Assembly (NCBI RefSeq): GCF_000018025.1
Contig: NC_009831.1
Span: 2,170,001-2,234,000 of the forward strand
Length of the DNA: 64,000 nt
From: Shewanella sediminis HAW-EB3
GTDB taxonomy: Bacteria > Pseudomonadota > Gammaproteobacteria > Enterobacterales > Shewanellaceae
Direction of reading: 5' to 3'
Below the pieces are notes generated by a model that made no database searches, was not told the origin of the DNA, and worked only from the letters and a program-made list of their open reading frames with translations. Below are positions 34,358 to 43,459 of the stretch, piece after piece. The position numbers were made by a program, and so were the translations under genes. How positions within the stretch are numbered: position 1 is the stretch's first letter; every line of letters begins with the position of its first letter.

Positions 34358-37300
34358 TTAATCAGCCCCTAATGTCAGTAGCGCCTCCTGTGCGCCCTGA
34401 TTGATATCGATGCGACTGTCGAGTAAAAATATTCTATTTGCCGGCACCTTATCGATATCGACCAGATGTGTTTTCACGGCTCTGGCCCTATCGCTGGCAA
34501 GGGTGCCCAACATATTGTCATCTACCACCTGCCGGTTAAGGCAGGTGTTGTAGAGGGCGATATGCCACTGAGTCAGTAGCTGTGGCTCACTAAGAGCAGA
34601 GTCTTGTTCATGACTCTTGCTAATTTGCTGTTTCAGTTCGTTGGCATCTTGCATTAATTCAGTTTCATACAAGGTGATGAGTGCTGCTGAGAGTGGCCCT
34701 TGTGTCGGGTAGGTACTCGGCGAGAGTGCTTCCGGCAACTCCTCAATCTCAAGCTGGCTCAGCTGAGCCAGTTTGTGCCACAGAGCTTGCTCTTGCAGCA
34801 CACGGCTGTCGGTGGCCGAGTCGATGGCACCCTCGATACTCAAGGTTAGCTTAGGTCTGTCGAGAAGGGCGGTGGCAAGTGTTGCCAGCTTACTGCTCTG
34901 ATCATCCGATATCCGGGCGTTACCGGCACTGAATTCAATCTTATCGAGCTCTTCATCGTCACCAAATATCCCGGCGAGCAGGGTAAATGGCGCAGTAACG
35001 GCTTTAGTGATCACATTGGTCAATGCCGTCATCACAATACTCCCTACACTAAAGTCCGGAGAGTCCAGATCGCCCGACACCTCGAGTCCTAAATCGATAA
35101 CACCATGTCTGTCTTGTAACAGGGCTATCGCAAGCGTTACGGGTAGGCTGGTGGCCAGGCTACTATCGCTGGGCTCTCCAAGCTTTAACTGATTGACGAC
35201 GATATGATTGCTGCCGTTTAGCTTGTTGTCTTTTAGCAGGTAGCTTAGCTCTAATGAAAGCTGCCCCTTATCGATATAATATCCGGCATAGGTGCCTGAA
35301 TAAGGGTTAACGGATGTGAGCTCCACACTGTTAAAGTCAAGATCGAGATCCAGGTAGGGTTGTTCGAGTAAGGGGTTAATCTCTCCTTTGAGTGTGACGG
35401 GGGCATATTTGTCAATTTTTCCCTTTATATCGACAACCGCGGCTTTGTCCGATGACGAGGAGAGTTGACTTACGCTTCCCTCTACCTGTTCAATACTTGC
35501 CGCAAAGTTGGGGGTCAGTGAGTTATCGGCAAAGAAGGTCGAACCGTCAGAGACTGTGATCTTACCTATCTGTATCGCTAAAGGAGCTTGTTGACTGGCA
35601 TCTGTTTGCTCAGGGGCATTTTTACCTGTCTCTGTCTTGTCTGCAGCAGATTCGGCCGTACTCACAAACAGCTGTTGGAAGTTAGTGCTTTTATCTTCAG
35701 CTATGATGATGCGGCTGTAGGGTTGAGATAAATTAATCTGACTGATAGCTAATTGCTGTTTTTCCTGATCAAAGCTTAACTCTTCTATTGCCATTGACTG
35801 CCATTTCAACAATGTCTTTTTGTGCAGGTTGTCTTTGACCAGCAGCTCGTTGACTGTGATATCTCCGGTAAAGCTTATATCATCGGCGGAACTTGCCTCT
35901 AAGCGACCGCTTGAGTTGAGTTCACCATTTTTTACCGTGATATTAATAAAGGGGGCCAGATAGGGCTGCAATTGCTTTAAAGAGAAACCTGCCAGTTGCA
36001 GCTCTGCATTAAGGTGCTGCTGATTGACCTCTACCTGGCCGGTCGAGGTTAACTTGCCTTGACCGTTGATACTCAAGTCTAAATTGTATTCTATAGGGGA
36101 GTTGAAATCAGACTGTATTGCCCCTGTTGTCAGGTTTATCGGAGCGATGTGCCAGGGCGTATTTTTGGTGAGCAGACTTTCTTGTAAGTTCAACGCATAA
36201 TCTTTTACAGAGACTCCACCTAAGGTCGCAGACCAAGGTGTCTGTTCATTCGCCTCAGGCTCATCTACCTGCTTCGACTCACTGTCATCGGCCTTAGAGA
36301 TAAAGCTCGGCATAAATAGCGGAATGATATCGATTCCCTGAGGTGTTATACCTGCGTTCAGATCCAGTTTTTCGCTATGCAGACGTTCAACCACTACCAG
36401 TTTATCTTCAAGGTTGAGCTCTATGCCTTCGAGGGCCAGTAATGGCAAGGTCATCAGAGGACGCTGTTCATGGGAAAACAGGATGTTTTCTAAAGAAAAG
36501 GCCCCTTGGTTGGTGACCACTTGAATCGGCGCCTGATTCGATGTTGCGTGCGACGTGATTTCAAAATGGCTCTTAAAATTCAACTGTCCGGTGTCGAGCT
36601 TAGCTTGAAAATCATCGGAGATAAAAGACCAAAACTGTGGCAATTTTATTGCGGTTAACTTTAATTCGCCAACGATATTGAGGGGAGATACCTGTATCTG
36701 TCCCTGTGTGGAAATCTCGCCCCCTTCATCTCCTACAAAGTGAATGGAAAAGTGATTTCCTGAAGCGGCACTTGCTATCTCATTTAAGGTATCGAACGCT
36801 TTCACCTTCAGGTTGACAGCCGGGTAATGTATCTGGCCGTTGGTGACGTTATCCGAATACAGAAGATCGGCGTTAGCAATCGACAGGTTTTCAACTATCA
36901 CATGGGGTAAAGCATTCGCTTTATCTGGTGGCGCTTGAGGTACTTCGGAAGACTTTGCCAGCTCAGCCAGAATATCTGAAAAGTTAAACTGAATTTTTTG
37001 CTTCGAGTTTAAGCGTTCTATAAAAACGAAAGGGGCGTTCAATGTCACATGGTCAATGCTGATCGCTCCATTAAATAGGGAGTGCCAAAAACAGAGTTCA
37101 AAATTTAGCTTATCGAAACCGATAAAGTCACCATGGTCTGTCTCATCGATTCTAAAGCCAGTTAAGGAGACGTTAAGAGTGAAGGGGTTTATCTTGACTT
37201 CATCGAGCTGTACAGGTCTTTTTAACATAGCGCCCAATTGCACCGGAAGCTGTTTTTCGACGGCGTAGGGAACAACCAGACCTAAGATACCGGCGAAGAA

Positions 37301-37399
37301 GAGATATGAAGCTAATAGAGCAGAGAGGTATCGCTGATACTTAGGTAATTGTTTATATTTCTTCGACAGACTACTGAATTTTTCCCTAATAGCGGACAT
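34358..37399 (-). CDS. large DUF748 / AsmA-like envelope protein
   Basis: 1013 residues. One N-terminal membrane helix (about 21-45, YLSALLASYLFFAGILGLVVPY) is followed by a long, beta-rich periplasmic section with many alternating hydrophobic strands, typical of AsmA-like/DUF748 proteins (VQLDEVKINPFTLNVSLTGFRIDE; INELLVKDNLHKKTLLKW; YIDKGQLSLELSYLLKDNKLNGSNHIVVNQLKLGEP). A charged, low-complexity linker near 595-620 divides it. The final part (KLTLSIEGAIDSATDSRVL ... ASDRARAVKTHLVDIDKVPANRIFLLDSRI) resembles an OmpA-like helper fold. AsmA-like proteins are linked to lipid transport to the outer membrane; this role is inferred. Confidence 0.82.
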   Translation of the reverse strand: MSAIREKFSSLSKKYKQLPKYQRYLSALLASYLFFAGILGLVVPYAVEKQLPVQLGAMLKRPVQLDEVKINPFTLNVSLTGFRIDETDHGDFIGFDKLNFELCFWHSLFNGAISIDHVTLNAPFVFIERLNSKQKIQFNFSDILAELAKSSEVPQAPPDKANALPHVIVENLSIANADLLYSDNVTNGQIHYPAVNLKVKAFDTLNEIASAASGNHFSIHFVGDEGGEISTQGQIQVSPLNIVGELKLTAIKLPQFWSFISDDFQAKLDTGQLNFKSHFEITSHATSNQAPIQVVTNQGAFSLENILFSHEQRPLMTLPLLALEGIELNLEDKLVVVERLHSEKLDLNAGITPQGIDIIPLFMPSFISKADDSESKQVDEPEANEQTPWSATLGGVSVKDYALNLQESLLTKNTPWHIAPINLTTGAIQSDFNSPIEYNLDLSINGQGKLTSTGQVEVNQQHLNAELQLAGFSLKQLQPYLAPFINITVKNGELNSSGRLEASSADDISFTGDITVNELLVKDNLHKKTLLKWQSMAIEELSFDQEKQQLAISQINLSQPYSRIIIAEDKSTNFQQLFVSTAESAADKTETGKNAPEQTDASQQAPLAIQIGKITVSDGSTFFADNSLTPNFAASIEQVEGSVSQLSSSSDKAAVVDIKGKIDKYAPVTLKGEINPLLEQPYLDLDLDFNSVELTSVNPYSGTYAGYYIDKGQLSLELSYLLKDNKLNGSNHIVVNQLKLGEPSDSSLATSLPVTLAIALLQDRHGVIDLGLEVSGDLDSPDFSVGSIVMTALTNVITKAVTAPFTLLAGIFGDDEELDKIEFSAGNARISDDQSSKLATLATALLDRPKLTLSIEGAIDSATDSRVLQEQALWHKLAQLSQLEIEELPEALSPSTYPTQGPLSAALITLYETELMQDANELKQQISKSHEQDSALSEPQLLTQWHIALYNTCLNRQVVDDNMLGTLASDRARAVKTHLVDIDKVPANRIFLLDSRIDINQGAQEALLTLGAD

Positions 37400-37553
37400 A
37401 CTTACCTTATCATCTATAAATAACTTTGATCCTTTTGCTAGTTTAGCTAACTTGATAGATTTGTAATAGAAATCTCTGGTAAAAAAAGCTCACTTGCTCG
37501 GATTCGAGTCAATTTTCAAAGCGGAATAATTAATACAATTGGTATAAAAGCAG

Positions 37554-38573
37554 ATGACAAAATTTTATTTTGATGGGCAGGGGGTCGATGCTCGACCCGA
37601 TGAAACTGTGTTAGATGCCCTGCTCAGAGAGGGACATCCGGTTAACTACTCGTGTAAGAAAGGCAGGTGCAAAACCTGCTTAGTGCAGCACCTTGAAGGG
37701 GAGTTAATGGCGGGAGCCCAAAGAGGGCTCACATCCCGCTTAAAAGAGAATCATTATCTGTGTTCCTGTCAGTGCCGGCCAACCCAGGGCCTTAAATTAA
37801 AATCTGTATTAGCTCAGGATCTGTTTATTCCGGCGAAACTGTACTCTAAAGAGTACCTGTCTGATTCTGTCGTTAAGTTGAAGATCGAGGCTGCGGAGAA
37901 AATAGAACACAAGGCGGGCCAGCACATCAATTTACGCCGATTCGATGGTCTTACCAGAAGTTATTCCATTACCAATGGGGCTTATTCTGAGTTCATAGAG
38001 CTGCATGTCAGAAGAAAGTACAATGGCCAGTTTAGTGATTGGCTGTTCAACCATGCCAGCATCGGGGAAAACATATTAATTCAGGGGCCATGGGGAGATT
38101 GCTGTTATTCGACAGATTTTGTCGACGATACCTTGATCTTGATCGGTAGCGGGACCGGCTTGGGCTCTGTGTATGGTATTGCCAGAGATGCATTGGTGAG
38201 CGGCCACAGGGGAGAGATATATCTCTATCATGGTGCCAGAAACTTCGAAGAGCTATATCAACACTCAACCTTGTTGAAGATGATGATGGAATATCGAAAC
38301 TTTACTTATCAAGCCTGTATAGAGAGTGATAATGAGGGGGAAGAACACCTTTCTGGCCGTGTGCTTCAGGGCGACCCCTTCGACGTGGCAATGAGTCGAC
38401 ACCCGTTCGACAGGAGTATACCTTGCGATAGTCAGAATCGTTTTTACCTGTGTGGTGAGCCAAGCTTTGTCTCTAAGGGACAAGAGACGATATTTTTAAA
38501 CGGCACACCATTGGATAGAGTACACGTGCTATCTTTCGACTATAAAGATCTCAGGAGTCGAGCACGGGATTAG
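37554..38573 (+). CDS. 2Fe-2S ferredoxin / FAD / NAD(P)H oxidoreductase
   Basis: 339 residues in three domains. The plant-type ferredoxin (1-85) has ligands Cys34, Cys39, Cys42 and Cys72. The FAD domain (about 90-195) has RSYSITNG, and the NAD domain (about 200-335) has GSGTGLGSVYGIARDAL and YLCGEPSFV. It resembles reductase components of oxygenases (phenol hydroxylase or CDP-glucoseen reductase type), but no oxygenase lies nearby, so the partner is unknown. It is transcribed divergently from the DUF748 gene and its stop abuts that of a VOC gene. Confidence 0.87.
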   Translation: MTKFYFDGQGVDARPDETVLDALLREGHPVNYSCKKGRCKTCLVQHLEGELMAGAQRGLTSRLKENHYLCSCQCRPTQGLKLKSVLAQDLFIPAKLYSKEYLSDSVVKLKIEAAEKIEHKAGQHINLRRFDGLTRSYSITNGAYSEFIELHVRRKYNGQFSDWLFNHASIGENILIQGPWGDCCYSTDFVDDTLILIGSGTGLGSVYGIARDALVSGHRGEIYLYHGARNFEELYQHSTLLKMMMEYRNFTYQACIESDNEGEEHLSGRVLQGDPFDVAMSRHPFDRSIPCDSQNRFYLCGEPSFVSKGQETIFLNGTPLDRVHVLSFDYKDLRSRARD

Positions 38574-38981
38574 CTATACAGTCTTATTGTCATCGTCTAC
38601 TGCCGATTTGAGGTAACTGATTGCTGCGATAATTGCGCCTTGGGGATCTTTTATCCAGCAAAACCGGCCCACGCGAGGGATATCTTCCGGGCCATATAAT
38701 AGCTCACCTCCTAATGACTTGGCCTTGATAGCGACGCTGTCCACATCCTCTACCGTGATGTAACCTGTCCAATGGCTTGTCTGTTTGGGGCAGGGGTTGG
38801 GTGTGATCCCCCCGATTGCAACGCCTTGATTTTCTATTATGTGATAGGGGCCATGGCCCAGATGTATGGTTTTAAATTCCCAGCCAAAGACTTCTCCGTA
38901 GAAAGTGATTGAGTCTTCACAATGGTTTGAAGTTAGCTCGTGCCAACTCAATGCACCTGATGTCGTGAAAGGTGAGCCCAT
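38574..38981 (-). CDS. VOC-superfamily (glyoxalase-like) protein 1
   Basis: 135 residues. One or two beta-alpha-beta-beta-beta modules: LSWHELTSNHCEDSITFYGEVFGWEFK, then GYITVEDVDSVAIKAKSLGGELLYGPEDIPRVGRFCWIKDPQGAIIAAI. This is the pattern of dioxygenase/glyoxalase-like proteins of unknown substrate. The start at 38981 has AAGGAG 6 bases upstream; ATG 39005 is an alternative with no site. A second VOC gene of different type lies at 40450. Confidence 0.82.
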   Translation of the reverse strand: MGSPFTTSGALSWHELTSNHCEDSITFYGEVFGWEFKTIHLGHGPYHIIENQGVAIGGITPNPCPKQTSHWTGYITVEDVDSVAIKAKSLGGELLYGPEDIPRVGRFCWIKDPQGAIIAAISYLKSAVDDDNKTV

Positions 38982-39194
38982 CTTCAGCTCCTTAATGAGC
39001 AACATATATGGATAAAGTGTAGTTCAGCTTTAAACTTTTAAAATAAAGCTGAGTATATTGTTTTTCGCTAATAAAATTATTAACCTATGATAAGCTGATG
39101 TAACAGCAAGAGAAGTTACCGGTACCGGTTAGATTAAAGTTACCTTTTTTGCCCGTGCCTAAGGTATTGTTGGTCACCATTTCAAGGAATGAAA

Positions 39195-39590
39195 ATGCAG
39201 ATAAGAATAGCGATAGATGAAGATCTTGAATCTTTAGCACTTATGTTCGATGAGTATAGAAAAAGTTTAGGAAAGGAGTCTGATCCTCAGGGAGGGAAAG
39301 AGTTCATCGAGTCCAGGTTACTCGAAAATGACTCGGTTATTTTTATTGCTCTACGTTGTGGTGAGCCGGTTGGCTTTATTCAGTTATACCCGTCATTTTC
39401 ATCCAGCTTACTAAAACCTTTGTGGTATTTTGATGACCTCTATGTAGCCGAGTCGTTTCGTGGCCAAGGGATTGCCAGAGACTTGGTCGCAAAAGCCAAA
39501 GAGCTTGCCGATGAAACTCAGGTCCTCGCCGTTCGACGGGAAAGGTTGGAAGGGGATGGATTTGTGCCTATTGAATCATTCTCCATTTGA
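39195..39590 (+). CDS. GNAT-family N-acetyltransferase, apparently shortened
   Basis: 131 residues. The acetyl-CoA region is VAESFRGQGIARDLVAKAKELA, preceded by GFIQLYPSFSSSLLKPLWYFDDLYV. After QVLAV the family usually has an acidic stretch (like ExxxDNxxAQxLYEKLGF), but here the protein jumps to RRERLEGDGFVPIESFSI. That suggests an in-frame loss of about ten residues or a divergent end. The start at 39195 has AAGGA 6 bases upstream; ATG 39189 is too close to that site. The substrate is unknown. Confidence 0.75.
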   Translation: MQIRIAIDEDLESLALMFDEYRKSLGKESDPQGGKEFIESRLLENDSVIFIALRCGEPVGFIQLYPSFSSSLLKPLWYFDDLYVAESFRGQGIARDLVAKAKELADETQVLAVRRERLEGDGFVPIESFSI

Positions 39591-39648
39591 TTAATGCCGA
39601 ATACTCTATGGTATTATGGCAAGCTTAGTTAATTTTGGAGCTAGTAGC

Positions 39649-40356
39649 TTGAATAAGAGCGTTATTACAAACCTGATCGCAGCCGCTTTGGTTATGGCTG
39701 GGTATTTTTTTGCATCCCCGATTATCATCAGTATCGGATTATTTGCACTCTCCGGAGCCGTCACAAACTGGCTTGCGATTCATATGTTGTTTGAGAAGGT
39801 ACCGGGGCTTTATGGCTCAGGTGTCGTTCCATCTCGTTTCGAAGAGTTCAAAGCCGGGATCTCTCACTTGATGATGAAACAGTTTTTTACCGACGAAAAT
39901 ATAGACCGCTTTTTGTCGGAGCAAGGTGGCGGTGAATCTCATATCAATCTGCAACCTGTGATTGAACAGGTCGATTTGACGCCGGCATTCGATGCCTTAG
40001 TCACAACCGTTGAGCAGTCATCATTGGGTGGCATGCTGGCCATGTTTGGAGGAAGTGAAGCCATTACTCCCTTGAAGGAGCCATTTATCGAGAAGATGAA
40101 AAGCTCTTTGGTTGAGCTATCCCAAAGTGAAGAGTTTTATGCCCTGCTTAAGAGTGAGTTAGAGCAGCCCGACGTGCTCAATGATATGCGCACAAAAATC
40201 AATGAAATTGTCACTCAGCGACTCAACGAATTGACACCGCAATTAGTCAAAGAGATCATTCAAGAGATGATAAAAGAACACCTCGGTTGGTTGGTTGTTT
40301 GGGGTGGCGTTTTTGGTGGGGTCATTGGCTTCATAGCGGCAATGCTAAAGATCTGA
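39649..40356 (+). CDS. DUF445 family membrane protein
   Basis: 235 residues. Two N-terminal helices contain IGLFALSGAVTNWLAIHMLFEKVPGLYGSGVVPSRFEEFK, the DUF445 hallmark. Soluble helices follow, then a C-terminal membrane segment (LGWLVVWGGVFGGVIGFIAAML). I prefer the TTG at 39649 (LNKSVITNLIAAALV), with GGAG 8 bases upstream; ATG 39616 would add 11 residues. The role of the family is unknown. Confidence 0.82.
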   Translation: MNKSVITNLIAAALVMAGYFFASPIIISIGLFALSGAVTNWLAIHMLFEKVPGLYGSGVVPSRFEEFKAGISHLMMKQFFTDENIDRFLSEQGGGESHINLQPVIEQVDLTPAFDALVTTVEQSSLGGMLAMFGGSEAITPLKEPFIEKMKSSLVELSQSEEFYALLKSELEQPDVLNDMRTKINEIVTQRLNELTPQLVKEIIQEMIKEHLGWLVVWGGVFGGVIGFIAAMLKI

Positions 40357-40371
40357 TATTCAGTTAAATAT

Positions 40372-40394
40372 AAGGGAACTTCGGCTCCCTTTTT
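40372..40394 (+). terminator. terminator after DUF445
   Basis: AAGGGA and TCCCTT pair around a TTCG-centred loop and end in TTTTTG. Confidence 0.7.
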
Positions 40395-40449
40395 GTTATC
40401 CGTAAAGCTATGCTATAAGAGAGTCTGTGAAGTTATTAATGGAGTTAAA

Positions 40450-40800
40450 ATGGATCAGCATAACAAAATCAACTATCTGGAAATTCCTGTAAAAAATCTG
40501 GCTCAAACTAAAACCTTTTTTAGCCGGGCATTTGGCTGGGACTTTACGGATTATGGGCCGGAATATAGCTGTTTTAATCAAGCCGGGATCGCGGGGGGAT
40601 TTTACCTGTCGCCTCACTCGTTCGAACTAAACAGAGGCTCGGTGCTGATAGTTATCTATTCAGATGATCTGCTTGAATCCATTACTGGTGTTGAAGCCGC
40701 TGGCGGCACTATCACTGAGCCGGTATTTTCCTTTCCTGGTGGCAGAAGATTTCACTTTAAAGATCCCAATGGAAATGAGTTTGGGGTTTGGTCGCAGTAG
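40450..40800 (+). CDS. VOC-superfamily protein 2
   Basis: 116 residues with a single VOC module: INYLEIPVKNLAQTKTFFSRAFGWDFTDYGPEYSCF and VEAAGGTITEPVFSFPGGRRFHFKDPNGNEFGVWSQ. The His and Glu positions of a metal site (NYLE, FHFKD, NEFGVW) are visible. ATG 40450 has GGAG upstream; the frame runs back to 40393. It is close to a CHMI-like gene 59 bp later, possibly co-transcribed. No substrate can be named. Confidence 0.83.
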   Translation: MDQHNKINYLEIPVKNLAQTKTFFSRAFGWDFTDYGPEYSCFNQAGIAGGFYLSPHSFELNRGSVLIVIYSDDLLESITGVEAAGGTITEPVFSFPGGRRFHFKDPNGNEFGVWSQ

Positions 40801-40859
40801 TTCAGCAAGAGTAGTTAAGTAAGAGTAGGTTAATCAGAGCCGTTTAACAGGAGTCGCTT

Positions 40860-41213
40860 ATGCCTCATTGTATAATCGAATATTCGGCGCCATTAGCGCA
40901 CGAGATTGATATTAAGCAATTCGTTCAACTTGTCCATCATGGTGCGATAAACTCTGGCTTGTTTGAACGCTCGGCTATTAAGACAAGGGCGATTCGCTGT
41001 GGTGATTATCAGGTGGGCGATAACCATCTAGGTAGTTTCATTCATATCACAATAAAAATCATGCCAGGACGAACCGATGAGCAGAAACAACATCTGCTGT
41101 CGGCTGTGTATGATTCTGTCTCCCCTGAAACAACTTGTGTGTGTAGCCTGACTCTTGAGGTGATAGATATTAATGCAGCGGCTTATGCTAAGCACTTAAC
41201 CTGTGGTCACTGA
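40860..41213 (+). CDS. 5-carboxymethyl-2-hydroxymuconate isomerase-like tautomerase
   Basis: 117 residues of the CHMI family, with the catalytic Pro1 of the tautomerase superfamily exposed after Met removal: MPHCIIEYSAPLAHEIDIKQFVQLVHHGAINSGLF ... IKTRAIRCGDYQVGDN, FIHITIKIMPGRTDEQKQHL. CHMI acts in homoprotocatechuate breakdown, but none of the other pathway genes are in the window, so the actual role is open. GGAG lies just before the start. Confidence 0.82.
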   Translation: MPHCIIEYSAPLAHEIDIKQFVQLVHHGAINSGLFERSAIKTRAIRCGDYQVGDNHLGSFIHITIKIMPGRTDEQKQHLLSAVYDSVSPETTCVCSLTLEVIDINAAAYAKHLTCGH

Positions 41214-41259
41214 TTTTATCGACTAACTGAGTACGACTAACTGGGTGTTACTAATAAAA

Positions 41260-41289
41260 AAGCGGTGATAATTTTGATTACCACCGCTT
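41260..41289. terminator. terminator between CHMI-like gene and asnB
   Basis: AAGCGGTG pairs with CACCGCTT over a 14-base AT-rich loop. It is preceded by an A run (a T run on the minus strand), so it serves asnB. Confidence 0.7.
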
Positions 41290-41308
41290 AACTAAACATG
41301 CTTAATGA

Positions 41309-42970
41309 TTAATAGGCCTGTTCATGAACCGAGCGCACCGCTCGTCCCGATGGGTCTATGATACCTTGCAGGCTCTCATCCCATGCTAAGGCTTCAGGTG
41401 TCGAGCAGGCTACCGATTTGCCGCCTGGAACCGTTTCAGCGGCTGTAGGCAGTGGGAAGAGCTCTTCAAAGAAGCTGCGATAGAAATAAGCTTCCTTAGT
41501 TTCAGGTGTGTTATAAGGGAACCTGAATTTTGCGTTCGCTAATTTAAGGTCGTCAACTTTCTCTTCGGCCAGCTCTTTCAAACCATCAATCCAGGAGTAG
41601 CCCACGCCATCACTGAACTGCTCCTTTTGGCGCCAAGCCACCTCTTTAGGTAACTTGTGTTCGAAGGCTTGACGAAGAATATGCTTCTCAATCTTGCCAT
41701 CTTTAGACATTTTGGCTTCCGGGTTAATGCGCATTGCGACATCCATGAACTCTTTGTCGAGGAAAGGTACACGTGCTTCCAGTCCCCAGGCAGCCATCGC
41801 CTTGTTTGCACGCAGGCAATCGAACAGGTGCAGTTTATCAAGTTTTCGTACTAACTCTTCGTGGAATGCCTGAGCGTTTGGCGCCTTATGGAAGTAGAGG
41901 TAACCGCCAAATAACTCATCGGCGCCTTCACCTGATAGCACCATCTTTATGCCCATGGCTTTAATTTTCCTTGCCATCAAGTACATAGGTGTCGCGGCGC
42001 GAATGGTGGTGACATCATAAGTTTCCAGATGATAAATCACATCTTTGATCGCATCGATACCATCCTGGAAGGTAAAGGTGATCTCATGGTGAATCGTTCC
42101 AATTGCATCGGCCACTTTTTTGGCGGCAATCAAATCTGGTGCACCTTCAAGCCCCACGGCAAAAGAGTGAAGTTGCGGCCACCATGCACTGCTCTCACCA
42201 TCATCCTCGATGCGACGCTTAGCGAAGGTCTGAGTGATTGCTGAGATAACCGAAGAGTCGAGGCCGCCGGAGAGTAAGACACCATAAGGGACATCAGACA
42301 TCAACTGACGCTTTACCGAGGCTTCAAGCGCATCTCTGAGCTCTTCGACACTGGCCGGGTTCTCTTTTACCGCATCAAACTCTCGCCAGTCACGTTGATA
42401 GTAATGAACGTAACCCTCGCTGCTGGTCATATAGTGACCGGGCTTAAACTCTTCTACCGTTTTACATACCGGCATCAAGGCTTTCATTTCCGAAGCGATA
42501 TAGAAGTTACCCTCTGCATCGAGACCCGTGTAAAGCGGGATGATCCCCATATGGTCGCGACCGATCAGATAAAGATCTTTGCTCTTATCATATAAAACAA
42601 AGGCGAATATACCGTTAAGTTTGTCCAGAAACTCTGCACCATACTCCTGATAGAGGGATAGGATCACTTCACAGTCAGAGTTGGTTTGATAGCTGTACTT
42701 ATCGCCTAACTCGGCCTTGAGTTCTTTGTGGTTATAGATCTCACCGTTGACAGCAAGAATGATGCTTTCGTCTTGGCTGATCAGAGGTTGAGCACCGTGT
42801 TCAATATCGACAATAGCGAGACGCTCGTGAGCGAGAATAGCTTTATCACAGCTGTAGATCCCTGACCAATCGGGACCGCGATGACGAAGTAGTTTAGACA
42901 TCTCCAGCGCAACCTGACGAAGTGGTGTTGCATCAGACTTAATATCTAAAATGGCAAATATTGAACACAT
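41309..42970 (-). CDS. asnB: glutamine-hydrolysing asparagine synthetase B
   Basis: 553 residues, the E. coli AsnB length. Cys2 (MCSIFAILDI) is the glutaminase nucleophile; GPDWSGIYS and LAIVDIEHGAQPL belong to the glutaminase half. The synthetase half has the PP-loop LLSGGLDSSVISAI and GEGADELFGGYLYFH. It makes asparagine from aspartate, glutamine and ATP. A 14-bp perfect palindrome lies 96 bp upstream of the start codon (43066-43079). Confidence 0.95.
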   Translation of the reverse strand: MCSIFAILDIKSDATPLRQVALEMSKLLRHRGPDWSGIYSCDKAILAHERLAIVDIEHGAQPLISQDESIILAVNGEIYNHKELKAELGDKYSYQTNSDCEVILSLYQEYGAEFLDKLNGIFAFVLYDKSKDLYLIGRDHMGIIPLYTGLDAEGNFYIASEMKALMPVCKTVEEFKPGHYMTSSEGYVHYYQRDWREFDAVKENPASVEELRDALEASVKRQLMSDVPYGVLLSGGLDSSVISAITQTFAKRRIEDDGESSAWWPQLHSFAVGLEGAPDLIAAKKVADAIGTIHHEITFTFQDGIDAIKDVIYHLETYDVTTIRAATPMYLMARKIKAMGIKMVLSGEGADELFGGYLYFHKAPNAQAFHEELVRKLDKLHLFDCLRANKAMAAWGLEARVPFLDKEFMDVAMRINPEAKMSKDGKIEKHILRQAFEHKLPKEVAWRQKEQFSDGVGYSWIDGLKELAEEKVDDLKLANAKFRFPYNTPETKEAYFYRSFFEELFPLPTAAETVPGGKSVACSTPEALAWDESLQGIIDPSGRAVRSVHEQAY

Positions 42971-43415
42971 AGGCTATCTCCAGCAAAACGGTGTAAATCT
43001 CAATTGAGTGTTACTTTGCCAGCAATTTTTCATTTTGCCAAATGCTGAATTGACAAATCCTCGATAAAACCCGGGTTTTGAGCTTGATTAGCTCGACTTT
43101 TGGTGGGTGAAAATAAAGAAACCGTAAAGTGCGGTGCATTTTGTTGTGTTATCTTCAGTTGTCGGCCGTTGTGGGGCTAATAATTTAATTATTAGCAATG
43201 AAAATATTATTGTTTAAACAATATCTAAAAACAGCGATTTAGCGCGATTTATATACCGAGCAGTCTAAAAGTTGAACTATGACTTTATGCAAAGCGTCCA
43301 TAACAATGATTATTGATACAAAGGTACAGGTTTCTATAGCGCGGGGCGGCTTTACAGCTATTTGATGCAGAGTGTAGAACGAAGGGCTATTCAAGGAGAG
43401 CAACTTAAGAAGAGT
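42971..43415 (-). promoter_or_regulatory. asnB upstream region with a perfect palindrome
   Basis: About 445 bp without a gene. AAAACCCGGGTTTT at 43066-43079 is perfectly palindromic, and AT-rich DNA at 43170-43255 would suit a promoter. No start site can be fixed by eye. Confidence 0.4.
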
Positions 43416-43438
43416 AGGGCAGCTCAATGAGCTGCCCT
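43416..43438. terminator. terminator after the M28 peptidase
   Basis: AGGGCAGCTC pairs perfectly with GAGCTGCCCT over an AAT loop. TTTT follows on the plus strand, so it works better in that direction; it also lies 22 bp after the M28 stop. Confidence 0.6.
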
Positions 43439-43459
43439 GTTTTACGACCAGACTGGCAA

